The notes under the pieces were generated by a model, which saw only the letters and a program-made list of their open reading frames with translations, was not told the DNA's origin and did not search any database. A program made the position numbers and the translations under genes. 64,000 nucleotides of DNA from Salinispira pacifica (GTDB taxonomy: Bacteria; Spirochaetota; Spirochaetia; DSM-27196; Salinispiraceae): assembly GCF_000507245.1 (NCBI RefSeq), contig NC_023035.1, positions 1,403,501-1,467,500 on the forward strand, read 5' to 3'. Below, in pieces: positions 51,679 through 59,830 of this stretch. The first letter of the stretch is position 1, and every line of letters begins with the position of its first letter.

Positions 51679-52434
51679 TTACCGGGCGGATGATGGGGAA
51701 CGCCAGATCTCTAATTGCCCGGCGATCATTTCCCTGGCCCGTTCCAGATCTTTTTTTATTTCATCCTTGGATTCCGGAGCGGGAATTACACCCAGAATCC
51801 TGGTGCGGTAAAGATAATCATTTTTCCGCAAAAAGTCTGTAAAATGACTGTATTTTGATCCACCGTCTATTGCCAGCACCACCGTTGGAAGCATGGTTCT
51901 GGTTTGAATGATTCGGTACGCCCCGGGATTGAATTTCTTCAGACTGCCGTCCCGGCTTCTGGTTCCTTCAGGAAATACTGCAGGATTGAAACCCCTTCGT
52001 TTGGCCAGCCGGGAAAACGAGCTGAGAATATCGGCTGTTTCCCGGAAATTTGTGTAGCGGTTTATGAGGGGGTGTCTGCCGTAGCGAAGCACTCTGGATG
52101 CTCCCGGAACATGCCGGCCAAGCTCCCGTTTTGCAACGAATCTCAGGCCCTTGCCGGGAAAACTGTGAAGTGCTGCTAAAATATCAAGAAGGCTCTGATG
52201 GTTTGCAACCACAATGAATTGATCAGGAAGATTAATGTGATCAGGTTCCTGGCGGATATCCAGTCCGATCAGTTTTCTGCCCCAGCGGAGAATAAATTCC
52301 GTTGCACTCTCCGCAATCCGCTCAACCATTCTCATGGCCCTGTCCCGGGGGAGTAACAATTTGGCCCATGCTATCCTGATATCCACCGAAATGAGATGAA
52401 CAAGTACCATTGAGAGATAGAAGATTAAAATCAT
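51679..52434 (-). CDS. plsC: 1-acylglycerol-3-phosphate acyltransferase
   Basis: 251 residues from ATG 52434 (GAGG four bases before); ATG 52446 is also possible. N-terminal membrane helix (about 1-20), then the PlsC acyltransferase with catalytic NHQSLLD (NHxxxxD), GLRFVAKRELGRHVP, FPEGTRSRDGSLKKF and LPTVVLAIDG. Adds the second acyl chain to make phosphatidic acid. It lies 99 bases upstream of the ABC exporter genes on the same strand and may share a transcript with them. Confidence 0.92.
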   Translation of the reverse strand: MILIFYLSMVLVHLISVDIRIAWAKLLLPRDRAMRMVERIAESATEFILRWGRKLIGLDIRQEPDHINLPDQFIVVANHQSLLDILAALHSFPGKGLRFVAKRELGRHVPGASRVLRYGRHPLINRYTNFRETADILSSFSRLAKRRGFNPAVFPEGTRSRDGSLKKFNPGAYRIIQTRTMLPTVVLAIDGGSKYSHFTDFLRKNDYLYRTRILGVIPAPESKDEIKKDLERAREMIAGQLEIWRSPSSAR

Positions 52435-52452
52435 AACACCTCGCATATTGTA

Positions 52453-52481
52453 TTGACAGCTAAAGATTTATCTGATAGCTT
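52453..52481 (+). promoter_or_regulatory. Promoter candidate for rpsT
   Basis: TTGACA (52453-52458), 17-base spacer, then only a weak -10 TAGCTT (52476-52481). The leader would be about 110 bases and includes a small ATTGC/GCAAT hairpin (near 52549-52563). No known S20-leader motif recognised. Confidence 0.4.
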
Positions 52482-52595
52482 TTCCGCCTGTTATATGGCT
52501 GTGAGCCGTATTACGACACTCCGGACTCTTGTGAGCCCGGTGTCAATTCGATTGCTTACAGCAATTGTAACCGAAAATTCAACGGAGGTTAATCC

Positions 52596-52859
52596 TTGGC
52601 GAATTCAAAAACAGCTGAAAAGCGTCACCGACAAAGCGTGGGTCGCCGGATGCGGAACCGGACTGCAAAGAGTGAAATCCGCACAGCAATGAGAAGATTC
52701 CTTGTGGCCGTCAAAGACGAAAACAAAGAAGCTGCAGAAGAGCAGTTTAATACTATCAGGAAACTTCTTGATACTGCTGTCAGCAGGGGCATCATGCACA
52801 AAAATACCGTTGCACGTAAGAAGTCCCGCCTGGCCAAACATCTCAATAACTTAAAGTAA
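52596..52859 (+). CDS. rpsT: 30S ribosomal protein S20
   Basis: 87 residues from TTG 52596 with GGAGG at 52584-52588. All-helical, basic: ANSKTAEKRHRQSVGRRMRNR at the start (shown only as a region), SRGIMHKNTVARKKSRLAKHL at the end. The TTG start matches E. coli rpsT, where a UUG start is part of autoregulation. Followed at 112 bases by the HU gene. Confidence 0.97.
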   Translation: MANSKTAEKRHRQSVGRRMRNRTAKSEIRTAMRRFLVAVKDENKEAAEEQFNTIRKLLDTAVSRGIMHKNTVARKKSRLAKHLNNLK

Positions 52860-52971
52860 CGGCGGAATCTTCGCCCCTCATTTTGGGGGGCTGAAGGCTT
52901 CTGACGCCGTCCATCCCGCAATACACTTCAATTCATCATACCGCATGAATAGGGGATGAGAAGGAGTATCT

Positions 52972-53274
52972 GTGTCTAAAGTAAAAATGACCAAAGCAGA
53001 AATAGTTGATAATATTTCCGATTCAACAGGTATGCCGAAAAAAAACGTGCACAACATTATAGATCTGATGCTTTCCCAGGTAAAAGACGCATTATCTGAA
53101 GACCGTATCATCGAGTTGAGAGGCTTCGGCACCTTTGAGATCCGAACCCGGAAGGGCAGGGAAAAGGCGCGAAATCCGAAAACAGGCCAGACTGTCAAAG
53201 TTGAAGATCATGGTGTTGTGAATTTCCGTCCCGGCAAGGAACTGAAAGACAGTGCCTGGCCATTGAGGAAATAG
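52972..53274 (+). CDS. HU/IHF-family DNA-bending protein
   Basis: 100 residues from GTG 52972 (AAGGAG at 52961-52966). Helical dimer part (KAEIVDNISDSTGMPKKNVHNIIDLML), then ELRGFGTFEIRTRKGREKARNPKTGQTVKV with the DNA-intercalating R-N-P-K-T-G loop, and VNFRPGKELKD. A short extra N-terminus (SKVKM) and a C-terminal LRK tail are present. Nucleoid organisation. HU versus IHF cannot be settled by eye, and no symbol is given. Confidence 0.95.
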   Translation: MSKVKMTKAEIVDNISDSTGMPKKNVHNIIDLMLSQVKDALSEDRIIELRGFGTFEIRTRKGREKARNPKTGQTVKVEDHGVVNFRPGKELKDSAWPLRK

Positions 53275-53450
53275 TATTTTGAACTCTCAGTCGGATTCTT
53301 CCACGGCAGTGTCTCGAAGGGTTCTCAACCGGACGCTTTTCTTTCAGGAGATGCAATGTCATCAGGCAGCATGAAAGTTTCCCGAAATAATGGACAGGGC
53401 AGCCACGGGTTGCCCGAAGTACACGGACAAGGTTCCGGAAGCCATGGGGG

Positions 53451-55088
53451 TTGGCCCCGGGGTTCCGGGCAGTTTTTCAGGAACTGGCAGGTATTATTCT
53501 GTCGGTTCTTTTATTTTATCTGGCCAATCCCAACGATATTTCCCACGACGGGTTCGGCCTGCTGGGCTTTTTCGCCCTCCTTCCATTGATGTGGACCATC
53601 CACCGGGCTCCTTTCTGGAGACTTGCCCTGTACGGTCCGTTCGTCGGTTTTATCACCTATGCCCTGTTTAATATCTGGCTTGTCAACTTTCATCCCATGG
53701 CCATATTTATCGTGCCGGTAATTTACGCGGCATATTATATGCTGCTCATACCTCTGTTAAAGCTGCCGGTTCTCACCATGGGCTCTTATGCCTGGATTGC
53801 CCAGCTGTTTATCTGGCTGGGGTATGAGTATTTGCGCACCCGGGGGTTCCTGGGGTATGCATACGGAATTGTGGGGTACACCCAGTATCTCAATATTCCC
53901 CTGGTGAATGTCGCGTCCCTCACCGGTGTGTGGGGGGTGAGTCTGCTGGTAATACTGCCGCAGTTTTTCGCCGCACAGGTTCTCGCGTCGCCATCAGAGT
54001 GGAATGTGAAAAGCCGGCGCTTCATTATCCCCGCATCATCCATTCTTATTCTTCATGCGCTGGCAGTGACCTACGGCGTTGCAAGTCAGGTGGATTACAG
54101 CGGGGCCCCTGAAGTAAAAATGGCTCTTGTTCAGCAGAATGTGGATCCGAAAATCGGAGGCACCCGGGCATACCGAAACTCCATGGATGCCAGCATCCGC
54201 CAGACCCGGCTGGCCCTTGAAGAAGCCCCGGATACCGAACTGGTGGTGTGGTCTGAAACCAGTTTTATTCCTGCCATTGATTTTCACAGCAGATACAGAA
54301 CCCAGCCCGAACGCTATGAATTGGTGGATGAACTTCTTGAGTATATCGATTCTACCAATATCCCGGTGCTTCTGGGAAACGGCGACGGGCAGCTTCAGCT
54401 GAACGATGACGGGGAGTATATCCGGAACGATTACAATGCCGTCTATTTGTACAGGGACAGGGATGACAGCGAGATTTACCGGAAACTTCACCTGGTTCCC
54501 TTCACCGAACATTTTCCTTACGAGAAGCAATTTCCCTGGCTCCATCGCCTCCTTGTGGAAAATGACACCAGTTTCTGGGAGAAGGGGGAAGAATGGACTA
54601 TCTTCCGCCTGGAAAACGGACTGGAAGAGATGGAATCCCTGGAATTCGCCACCCCGATCTGTTTCGAGGATACCTTCGGGTACCTCAGCAGAGGTTTTGT
54701 TCAACGGGGAGCACAGCTGATCATAAATCTGACCAACGATTCATGGGCGGAGTCGGTTCCTTCGGCCACCCAGCATCTGGCCATGGCTGTTTTCCGGACA
54801 ACGGAAAACCGCAGGAGCATGGTGCGCTCCACAAACGGCGGAATGACCGCAGTGATTGATCCAAATGGACGGATTATAGACAGCAATGAGCCGTTCACTG
54901 AGAGCTACATTATCAGTGATGTTCCCGTATACACCGCTTCCAATGGGCTGTATACCCGCATCGGTGATCTATTTGCCTATCTGTCTCTATCTGCAGGAAT
55001 TATTTCAGTGATCGCTTCATGTGTGCTTTTGATTTTCCGGCCGGGGAAACGATCCGGCACAGAGCAGAATACGCAAACTACCACGTGA
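53451..55088 (+). CDS. lnt: Apolipoprotein N-acyltransferase, first copy (start uncertain, possible frameshift)
   Basis: 545 residues from TTG 53451, the first start codon in frame but without a ribosome site. About six to seven membrane helices (15-210, plus one at the C-terminus about 500-525), and a nitrilase-type domain between. The catalytic triad is complete: E in WSETSF, K in YRKLHLVPFTEHF and C in ICFEDTFGY. Adds the third acyl chain to lipoproteins. A good ATG (53356) with AGGAG lies upstream in another frame; one more G in the five-G run at 53446-53450 would join it to this gene. Confidence 0.88.
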   Translation: MAPGFRAVFQELAGIILSVLLFYLANPNDISHDGFGLLGFFALLPLMWTIHRAPFWRLALYGPFVGFITYALFNIWLVNFHPMAIFIVPVIYAAYYMLLIPLLKLPVLTMGSYAWIAQLFIWLGYEYLRTRGFLGYAYGIVGYTQYLNIPLVNVASLTGVWGVSLLVILPQFFAAQVLASPSEWNVKSRRFIIPASSILILHALAVTYGVASQVDYSGAPEVKMALVQQNVDPKIGGTRAYRNSMDASIRQTRLALEEAPDTELVVWSETSFIPAIDFHSRYRTQPERYELVDELLEYIDSTNIPVLLGNGDGQLQLNDDGEYIRNDYNAVYLYRDRDDSEIYRKLHLVPFTEHFPYEKQFPWLHRLLVENDTSFWEKGEEWTIFRLENGLEEMESLEFATPICFEDTFGYLSRGFVQRGAQLIINLTNDSWAESVPSATQHLAMAVFRTTENRRSMVRSTNGGMTAVIDPNGRIIDSNEPFTESYIISDVPVYTASNGLYTRIGDLFAYLSLSAGIISVIASCVLLIFRPGKRSGTEQNTQTTT

Positions 55089-55167
55089 TCGGGGTTCGGG
55101 GGCTTTCTCAATTGACAGAAACCCCGTTTCCTGTGAAAATATTAATAACCTTTGGGGGTATTTGATA

Positions 55168-55896
55168 ATGCAGAAAGAGAAAATTCTCATAGTTGACGAC
55201 GAACAAATTAACCTCGATTTCTTTGAGGTAATGCTCTCCAAATTAGGTTTTACCGTTGAAAAAGCTGAAGACGGTGAGCGTGCACTTCAGAAAGTCAAAG
55301 AGTGCAACCCTGATCTGATAATTCTCGACAATATTATGCCAAGGCTTTCCGGCTGGGAAGTTACAAAGATCCTGAAAAATGACGAAGAATATGCTGAGTA
55401 TTCCAATATACCGGTAGTCATGTTTTCGGCCATGGATGATGTAAAGGACAAGATTGAGGGTTTTGAGTTGGGAGTGGAGGATTACATCACCAAGCCCTTC
55501 AATTTCTCAGAGGTTCTGGCCAGGATTAAGGCCGTACTCAGGGGCAGGGACCTGACCCAGCAGATACTTCAAAGGGAAAAACGGCTGGCTCTCACGGAAA
55601 GCCTCAACAACAGCCTGCTCTATTTTACCAACCATGTGAAGAAGCCCACATCAGATCTACTGCAGATGGCCCAGAACCTGGATGCAGATGATGCGGGGGC
55701 GGTAAAAAAGTTCGTTCAGAGCGTAATTGCGGAAACCGAGGAAACTCTTGCCACACTCAGCGGTCTTGAAGACAAAGTTCAGGATCTGAAAGTACAGGGT
55801 GACAAGCTGAAAGAAGACGAAGTAAGTCTGGAAAGTCTTGAACTTAAGTATCAAAAGCATTTTAATAACTACAGGGCAAAGAACGTAAACATGTGA
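55168..55896 (+). CDS. Response regulator without DNA-binding domain
   Basis: 242 residues from ATG 55168. Receiver domain about 1-120: VDDEQIN acidic pocket, phosphorylation Asp in LIILDNIMPRLSG, T/S switch in VMFSAMDD and the K in DYITKPF. The C-terminal 120 residues are helical and charged (SLNNSLLYFTNHVKKPTSDLLQM, ETLATLSGLEDKVQDLKVQ), suggesting a coiled dimer or protein-binding output rather than DNA binding. A TTGACA at 55112-55117 may be its -35. Together with the TPR and bactofilin genes downstream it suggests control of a shape or signalling complex (inference). Confidence 0.88.
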   Translation: MQKEKILIVDDEQINLDFFEVMLSKLGFTVEKAEDGERALQKVKECNPDLIILDNIMPRLSGWEVTKILKNDEEYAEYSNIPVVMFSAMDDVKDKIEGFELGVEDYITKPFNFSEVLARIKAVLRGRDLTQQILQREKRLALTESLNNSLLYFTNHVKKPTSDLLQMAQNLDADDAGAVKKFVQSVIAETEETLATLSGLEDKVQDLKVQGDKLKEDEVSLESLELKYQKHFNNYRAKNVNM

Positions 55897-55945
55897 ACCT
55901 GCCCAGCCCAGGGCGGTGCGGTGGTGCGAATACCCGGAGTAGACC

Positions 55946-56167
55946 ATGATAAGCGAAGAAAAACAGCAGCTTCTTGAGCTTTTCGCCCAGGGGCGAAAAT
56001 ATTACAAACTCATGAACTTTGAGGAAGCACTGAAAACCTTCCAGAAGGCTCGGGAAATAGATCCCAGCGACGGTCCAAGCAGAGTGTATGAACTGCGCTG
56101 CAAGCATTATTTGAAGAATCCCCCGGAAGACGACTGGGACGGAGTCTTCACCATGAAAACAAAATAA
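55946..56167 (+). CDS. Small TPR protein with PPxxWDG ending
   Basis: 73 residues. One to one-and-a-half TPR units (LLELFAQGRKYYKLMNFEEALKTFQKAREIDP as a region) and the ending LKNPPEDDWDGVFTMKTK. That PP..WDGV..MK ending is familiar from the C-termini of spirochaete and leptospiral class III adenylate cyclases, so this may be a free-standing version of that module. It lies between the response regulator (49 bases) and the second bactofilin (56 bases). Confidence 0.78.
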   Translation: MISEEKQQLLELFAQGRKYYKLMNFEEALKTFQKAREIDPSDGPSRVYELRCKHYLKNPPEDDWDGVFTMKTK

Positions 56168-56223
56168 CCCGGCAATGCATCCTTTGAGATATTCCTGCAG
56201 GGCAGTAATCATACGGAGAATAC

Positions 56224-56640
56224 ATGTCATCCTCATTCGATAAGAGCGTACTGGAACATACACGGACCCGACTGGGGTCCCAGACTTTTTTGAAAGGTGA
56301 GCTGAAATTCGACAGCTCCATGCGGATAAGCGGACGTTTTCAGGGAAAGATTTCATCCGGCGGATTCCTTTACATAGAAGAGGGCGCAGAAATTGAAGCA
56401 GACCTTTTCGTGCAGGATGTGGTTGTGGGCGGAACTGTGCGGGGTAATATCGAAGCCCAGGGAATGGTTGAAATGCTGGACAGTGCCAAAATATATGGAA
56501 ATGTCCGGTCTGCCAAGCTGAGAATCGCCGACGGAGTAATTTTCGAGGGACGCTGCGAAATGATCCGGAAAGCCGAAAGTGTTGATATTTTTTCTTCTCC
56601 GGTAAAAGAACTCCGGGAAAATATCCAGAACGGCGATTGA
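56224..56640 (+). CDS. Bactofilin (second copy)
   Basis: 138 residues. Bactofilin beta-helix about 15-115 (TFLKGELKFDSSMRISGRFQGKI, GAEIEADLFVQDVVVGGTVRGNIEAQG, IYGNVRSAKLRIADGVIFEGRCEM). Shorter tails than the first copy and no M23 gene beside it; it follows a response regulator and TPR protein instead. The two copies differ in sequence, so they probably build different structures. Confidence 0.92.
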   Translation: MSSSFDKSVLEHTRTRLGSQTFLKGELKFDSSMRISGRFQGKISSGGFLYIEEGAEIEADLFVQDVVVGGTVRGNIEAQGMVEMLDSAKIYGNVRSAKLRIADGVIFEGRCEMIRKAESVDIFSSPVKELRENIQNGD

Positions 56641-56665
56641 CCCCATCGGAGGAAACAAACCCTTC

Positions 56666-57328
56666 ATGCGACTGTTTCTGACCAACGAGAGCTTCAGCAG
56701 CACTATTGTTGAGGTGGAGTACGAAAGGCACTGTTCCGAGCCGGCTTCAATTGAAACCGCTGAAGGAATTCAGCTGTCCGTACCCGATCATCTTCTTTCC
56801 GCCGAGCTGCTGCCCGAACATCTGCGTACAGAAAACGAGGCAGATCTGTCGGTGATCAGCGCATGTATATTGCTGAAGCTGTGTGAATCCAGGGAGCAGA
56901 GGCTGTCACTGGCGGAAAGCTGTACGGGAGGGGCCATGGCTTCCCGGCTGACCGCTTTTCCGGGAAGCAGCCGTGTATTTGATTTTTCAGCGGTGACCTA
57001 CAGTAATTCAATGAAACACAGGGTGCTGTCCGTACCCTGGGAAATACTGGACGAATATGGAGCCGTTTCACCCCGGACTGTTGAAATGATGTACCGGGGT
57101 GTACTGAATATCAATCCTGGAACCGGCGCCTGCGCCGTAAGCGGAATTGCCGGACCCGGCGGAGGCAGCACGGAAAAGCCGGTGGGACTTGTGTACATTG
57201 CCACCGGCTGGAATGACCGGTCTCCGGACATACGGAAACGGCTGTTCAGCGGAGACAGAGGTGCAATTCAGCATAAGGCGGTGGTATCCGCCAATGTGCA
57301 ACTGATCCATGGGCTGTTGAACTGTTGA
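56666..57328 (+). CDS. CinA C-terminal (PncC) family nicotinamide-nucleotide amidase
   Basis: 220 residues. The catalytic domain (about 65-215) shows LAESCTGGAMASRL, GSSRVFDFSAVTYSNSMKHRVL, AVSPRTVEMM and GIAGPGGGSTEKPVGLVYIA, the standard PncC blocks including the active-site Ser in SCTGG. It converts NMN to NaMN in NAD recycling. The N-terminal 60 residues are unlike CinA's molybdopterin-like domain and unrecognised. The rho promoter's -35 overlaps its stop codon. Confidence 0.85.
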   Translation: MRLFLTNESFSSTIVEVEYERHCSEPASIETAEGIQLSVPDHLLSAELLPEHLRTENEADLSVISACILLKLCESREQRLSLAESCTGGAMASRLTAFPGSSRVFDFSAVTYSNSMKHRVLSVPWEILDEYGAVSPRTVEMMYRGVLNINPGTGACAVSGIAGPGGGSTEKPVGLVYIATGWNDRSPDIRKRLFSGDRGAIQHKAVVSANVQLIHGLLNC

Positions 57329-57354
57329 CAGTTTCGAAGAGGGCATACTATAGT
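57325..57354 (+). promoter_or_regulatory. Promoter for rho
   Basis: TTGACA (57325-57330), then CTATAGT (57348-57354; 17-18 base spacing), the same boxes as ptsI. The leader of about 80 bases precedes ATG 57442. Confidence 0.7.
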
Positions 57355-57441
57355 GAACCACAATCCGATTAATAGACGTTCCTTTCAAAAATCAGCATAC
57401 GTAAGTATATAGCCAACCCCCACTACCTATCTGGAGAATTT

Positions 57442-59364
57442 ATGCCAATTATCAGAAGAAAAAGAAACGAAGATCACTCCGAAGAAGAATCCTCAAAGGA
57501 AGACTCCTTGAAAGAAGACAGCTCTCCGTCCAATACGGCGGATCATGATACACAAACAGACTCAGGAAATCATACATCCCGGGATAATTCCGGATCCCCG
57601 GGAGACAGTGGTGATTCCTCAAGCGGAACATCCGGACCCGCCGGCGATGAGAGTAATTCAGGCCGCAATTCGGATAATTCCGCCGATTCGGAAGCTGAAC
57701 ACTCCAATAATTCCGGAAGTTCCGATTCTTCCCGGAGTGAATCCCGGAAGGGCGGCGAAGTAGGTTTCCAGAACAAAGACGGCGGGGAACAGGGAACTCA
57801 AAACGGATCATCCTCCCAGGAAAGTGGCGGAGATGCCGGAAGCGGTTCTCAGCGCAAAAATTCCCGTGGTCAAAACTCATCCCGAAACGGGAGCTCCTCC
57901 GGCAGCGGTTCCGGATCATCCTCACGAAATTCCGGCGGAAACGGAAAAGGTAAGGGATCGAATAAAGGAAAAAAGCGAAAGGTCAGAGTGGAAGTGAAAA
58001 AAGACAACGGCGATTCAGCCGGTTATCAGTCAGCTCCCGGCGGCCAGGACCATGAGGGCGGTGCTTCCGGCCCCCCCAAGCCCATGAGCAAAAGCCTGAG
58101 CATCAATGATCTCATTACAACCCATATGCAGGGACTTCGGGATTTCGCCGCACAGATGGGAATCAGCAAGGAAAACATGCTCTCTTTGAAAAAACAGGAG
58201 ATCATATTTGCCATCCTGAAAGCCCACACCGATCGGAACGGAACCATTTATGCATACGGAAGTCTTGAAATCCTTCCCGACGGCTACGGATTCCTCCGTT
58301 CTCCCCAGAACTCATATCTTCCCGGCCCCGACGATATTTATATATCACCCAGCCAGATCAGACTGTTCAATCTGAAGACCGGAGACACCGTATACGGACA
58401 GATCCGTCCTCCCAAGGATGGAGAACGCTTTTTCGCAATGCTCAGGGTTGAGTCGGTGAACTTCGACAACCCGTCGGTAGCCCAGACCCGAATTCCTTTT
58501 GACAACCTTACTCCGCTCTATCCCAATGAACGGCTGAATATGGAAACCAAAAACGGAGAGGTGAGCACTCGGATGATCAACCTCTTCTGCCCCATCGGAA
58601 AAGGGCAGCGGGGACTGCTGGTTGCTCCTCCCAGAACCGGAAAAACCATTCTTCTCCAGCGTATTGCAAACGCAATCACGGAGAATAATCCCGACGTGTA
58701 TCTTATAGTTCTGCTCATTGATGAACGTCCGGAAGAAGTTACCGACATGCAGCGGAATGTGAAAGCCGAGGTTATCAGCTCCACCTTTGACGAACAGGCA
58801 ACCCGGCATGTACAGGTTGCGGAGATGGTGCTGGAAAAAGCCCGGCGCATGGTGGAGCATGGCAAGGATGTGGTTATTCTCCTGGACTCCATCACCCGGC
58901 TTGCCCGTGCCTACAACCAGACGGTCCCCACATCCGGTAAAATACTCTCAGGGGGTGTGGATTCCAACGCCCTTCACAAGCCCAAGCGATTTTTCGGCGC
59001 AGCCCGGAACATTGAAGGCGGGGGAAGCCTCACCATTGTAGCAACCGCCCTTATCGAAACCGGAAGCCGCATGGATGAGGTGATCTTCGAAGAGTTCAAG
59101 GGAACCGGTAACATGGAAGTGAACCTGGACCGGAAAATGGCCGACCGCCGTCTGTATCCTGCAATAAATATCAAACGATCGGGAACCAGGAAGGAAGATC
59201 TGCTTCTGGACGAGAAAGAACTGCAGAAAATGTGGGTGCTCCGGAAGGTGATTAACCCTATGGAAGATAACGAGGTACTGGAACTGCTTATTGACAGGAT
59301 GCGCAAAACTAAGAATAATGAGGCCTTCCTGCGGTCGATGAATACCTCGCCGGCCGGTGAATAA
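57442..59364 (+). CDS. rho: Transcription termination factor Rho with a long disordered N-terminal extension
   Basis: 640 residues, about 220 more than E. coli Rho. Residues about 1-215 are low complexity, dominated by Ser, Gly, Asn, Asp and Glu (many SSGS, NSGS and GSGS blocks, then a basic [13 protein letters not shown] patch). From about 217 the normal protein begins: N-terminal [17 protein letters not shown] helices, cold-shock-like RNA-binding domain with [16 protein letters not shown], and the RecA-type motor with Walker A APPRTGKT (395-402), LIDERPEEV and Q-loop [12 protein letters not shown]. All catalytic elements are present. rpmE follows 78 bases later. Confidence 0.97.
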   Translation: MPIIRRKRNEDHSEEESSKEDSLKEDSSPSNTADHDTQTDSGNHTSRDNSGSPGDSGDSSSGTSGPAGDESNSGRNSDNSADSEAEHSNNSGSSDSSRSESRKGGEVGFQNKDGGEQGTQNGSSSQESGGDAGSGSQRKNSRGQNSSRNGSSSGSGSGSSSRNSGGNGKGKGSNKGKKRKVRVEVKKDNGDSAGYQSAPGGQDHEGGASGPPKPMSKSLSINDLITTHMQGLRDFAAQMGISKENMLSLKKQEIIFAILKAHTDRNGTIYAYGSLEILPDGYGFLRSPQNSYLPGPDDIYISPSQIRLFNLKTGDTVYGQIRPPKDGERFFAMLRVESVNFDNPSVAQTRIPFDNLTPLYPNERLNMETKNGEVSTRMINLFCPIGKGQRGLLVAPPRTGKTILLQRIANAITENNPDVYLIVLLIDERPEEVTDMQRNVKAEVISSTFDEQATRHVQVAEMVLEKARRMVEHGKDVVILLDSITRLARAYNQTVPTSGKILSGGVDSNALHKPKRFFGAARNIEGGGSLTIVATALIETGSRMDEVIFEEFKGTGNMEVNLDRKMADRRLYPAINIKRSGTRKEDLLLDEKELQKMWVLRKVINPMEDNEVLELLIDRMRKTKNNEAFLRSMNTSPAGE

Positions 59365-59442
59365 TAATCCTCTTTCCCGGGGAGTTCGGCTGAAACACTG
59401 CCTGCTCGCACGGAGGGGAGGACATATACGAGAGGTGACATT

Positions 59443-59688
59443 ATGAAAAAAGATATTCATCCAGAATATCGAACCGTTGCATTCAAGGATATAGCCAGCG
59501 GAACCGTGTTTCTTACCCGGTCCACTGTTGAAACCAAAAAGACCTTGAAACATGATGATGGAAACGAGTACCCGCTCTATGAGCTGGAAATTTCCTCAGC
59601 ATCCCATCCCTTCTTTACCGGCAAGCAGCAGCTTGTTGATACAGCCGGTCGGGTTGAACGGTTCAAGAAAAAGTACAACATCAAATAA
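59443..59688 (+). CDS. rpmE: 50S ribosomal protein L31, type B
   Basis: 81 residues. Begins [20 protein letters not shown] and has [24 protein letters not shown]. The four zinc Cys of type A are absent, so this is the zinc-free form that replaces L31 when zinc is scarce; whether another copy exists elsewhere cannot be seen. The rho-rpmE order is common. Confidence 0.96.
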   Translation: MKKDIHPEYRTVAFKDIASGTVFLTRSTVETKKTLKHDDGNEYPLYELEISSASHPFFTGKQQLVDTAGRVERFKKKYNIK

Positions 59689-59731
59689 TTGTACACATTC
59701 TGAAAGACAGCTGTGCTGTCTGCGGATTATA

Positions 59732-59761
59732 GGCATACCGGCGACGGTATGCCTTTTTTTT
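59732..59761 (+). terminator. Terminator after rho-rpmE
   Basis: GGCATACCG (59732-59740), loop GCGA, CGGTATGCC (59745-59753), then eight T. A perfect 9-bp stem. Confidence 0.93.
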
Positions 59762-59830
59762 GTAATCTTGACCGGGCAGCCGGGCAGCCGGGGAGGGAAC
59801 GGGGCTGTCAGTCGGGTAGATATTCCAGAG

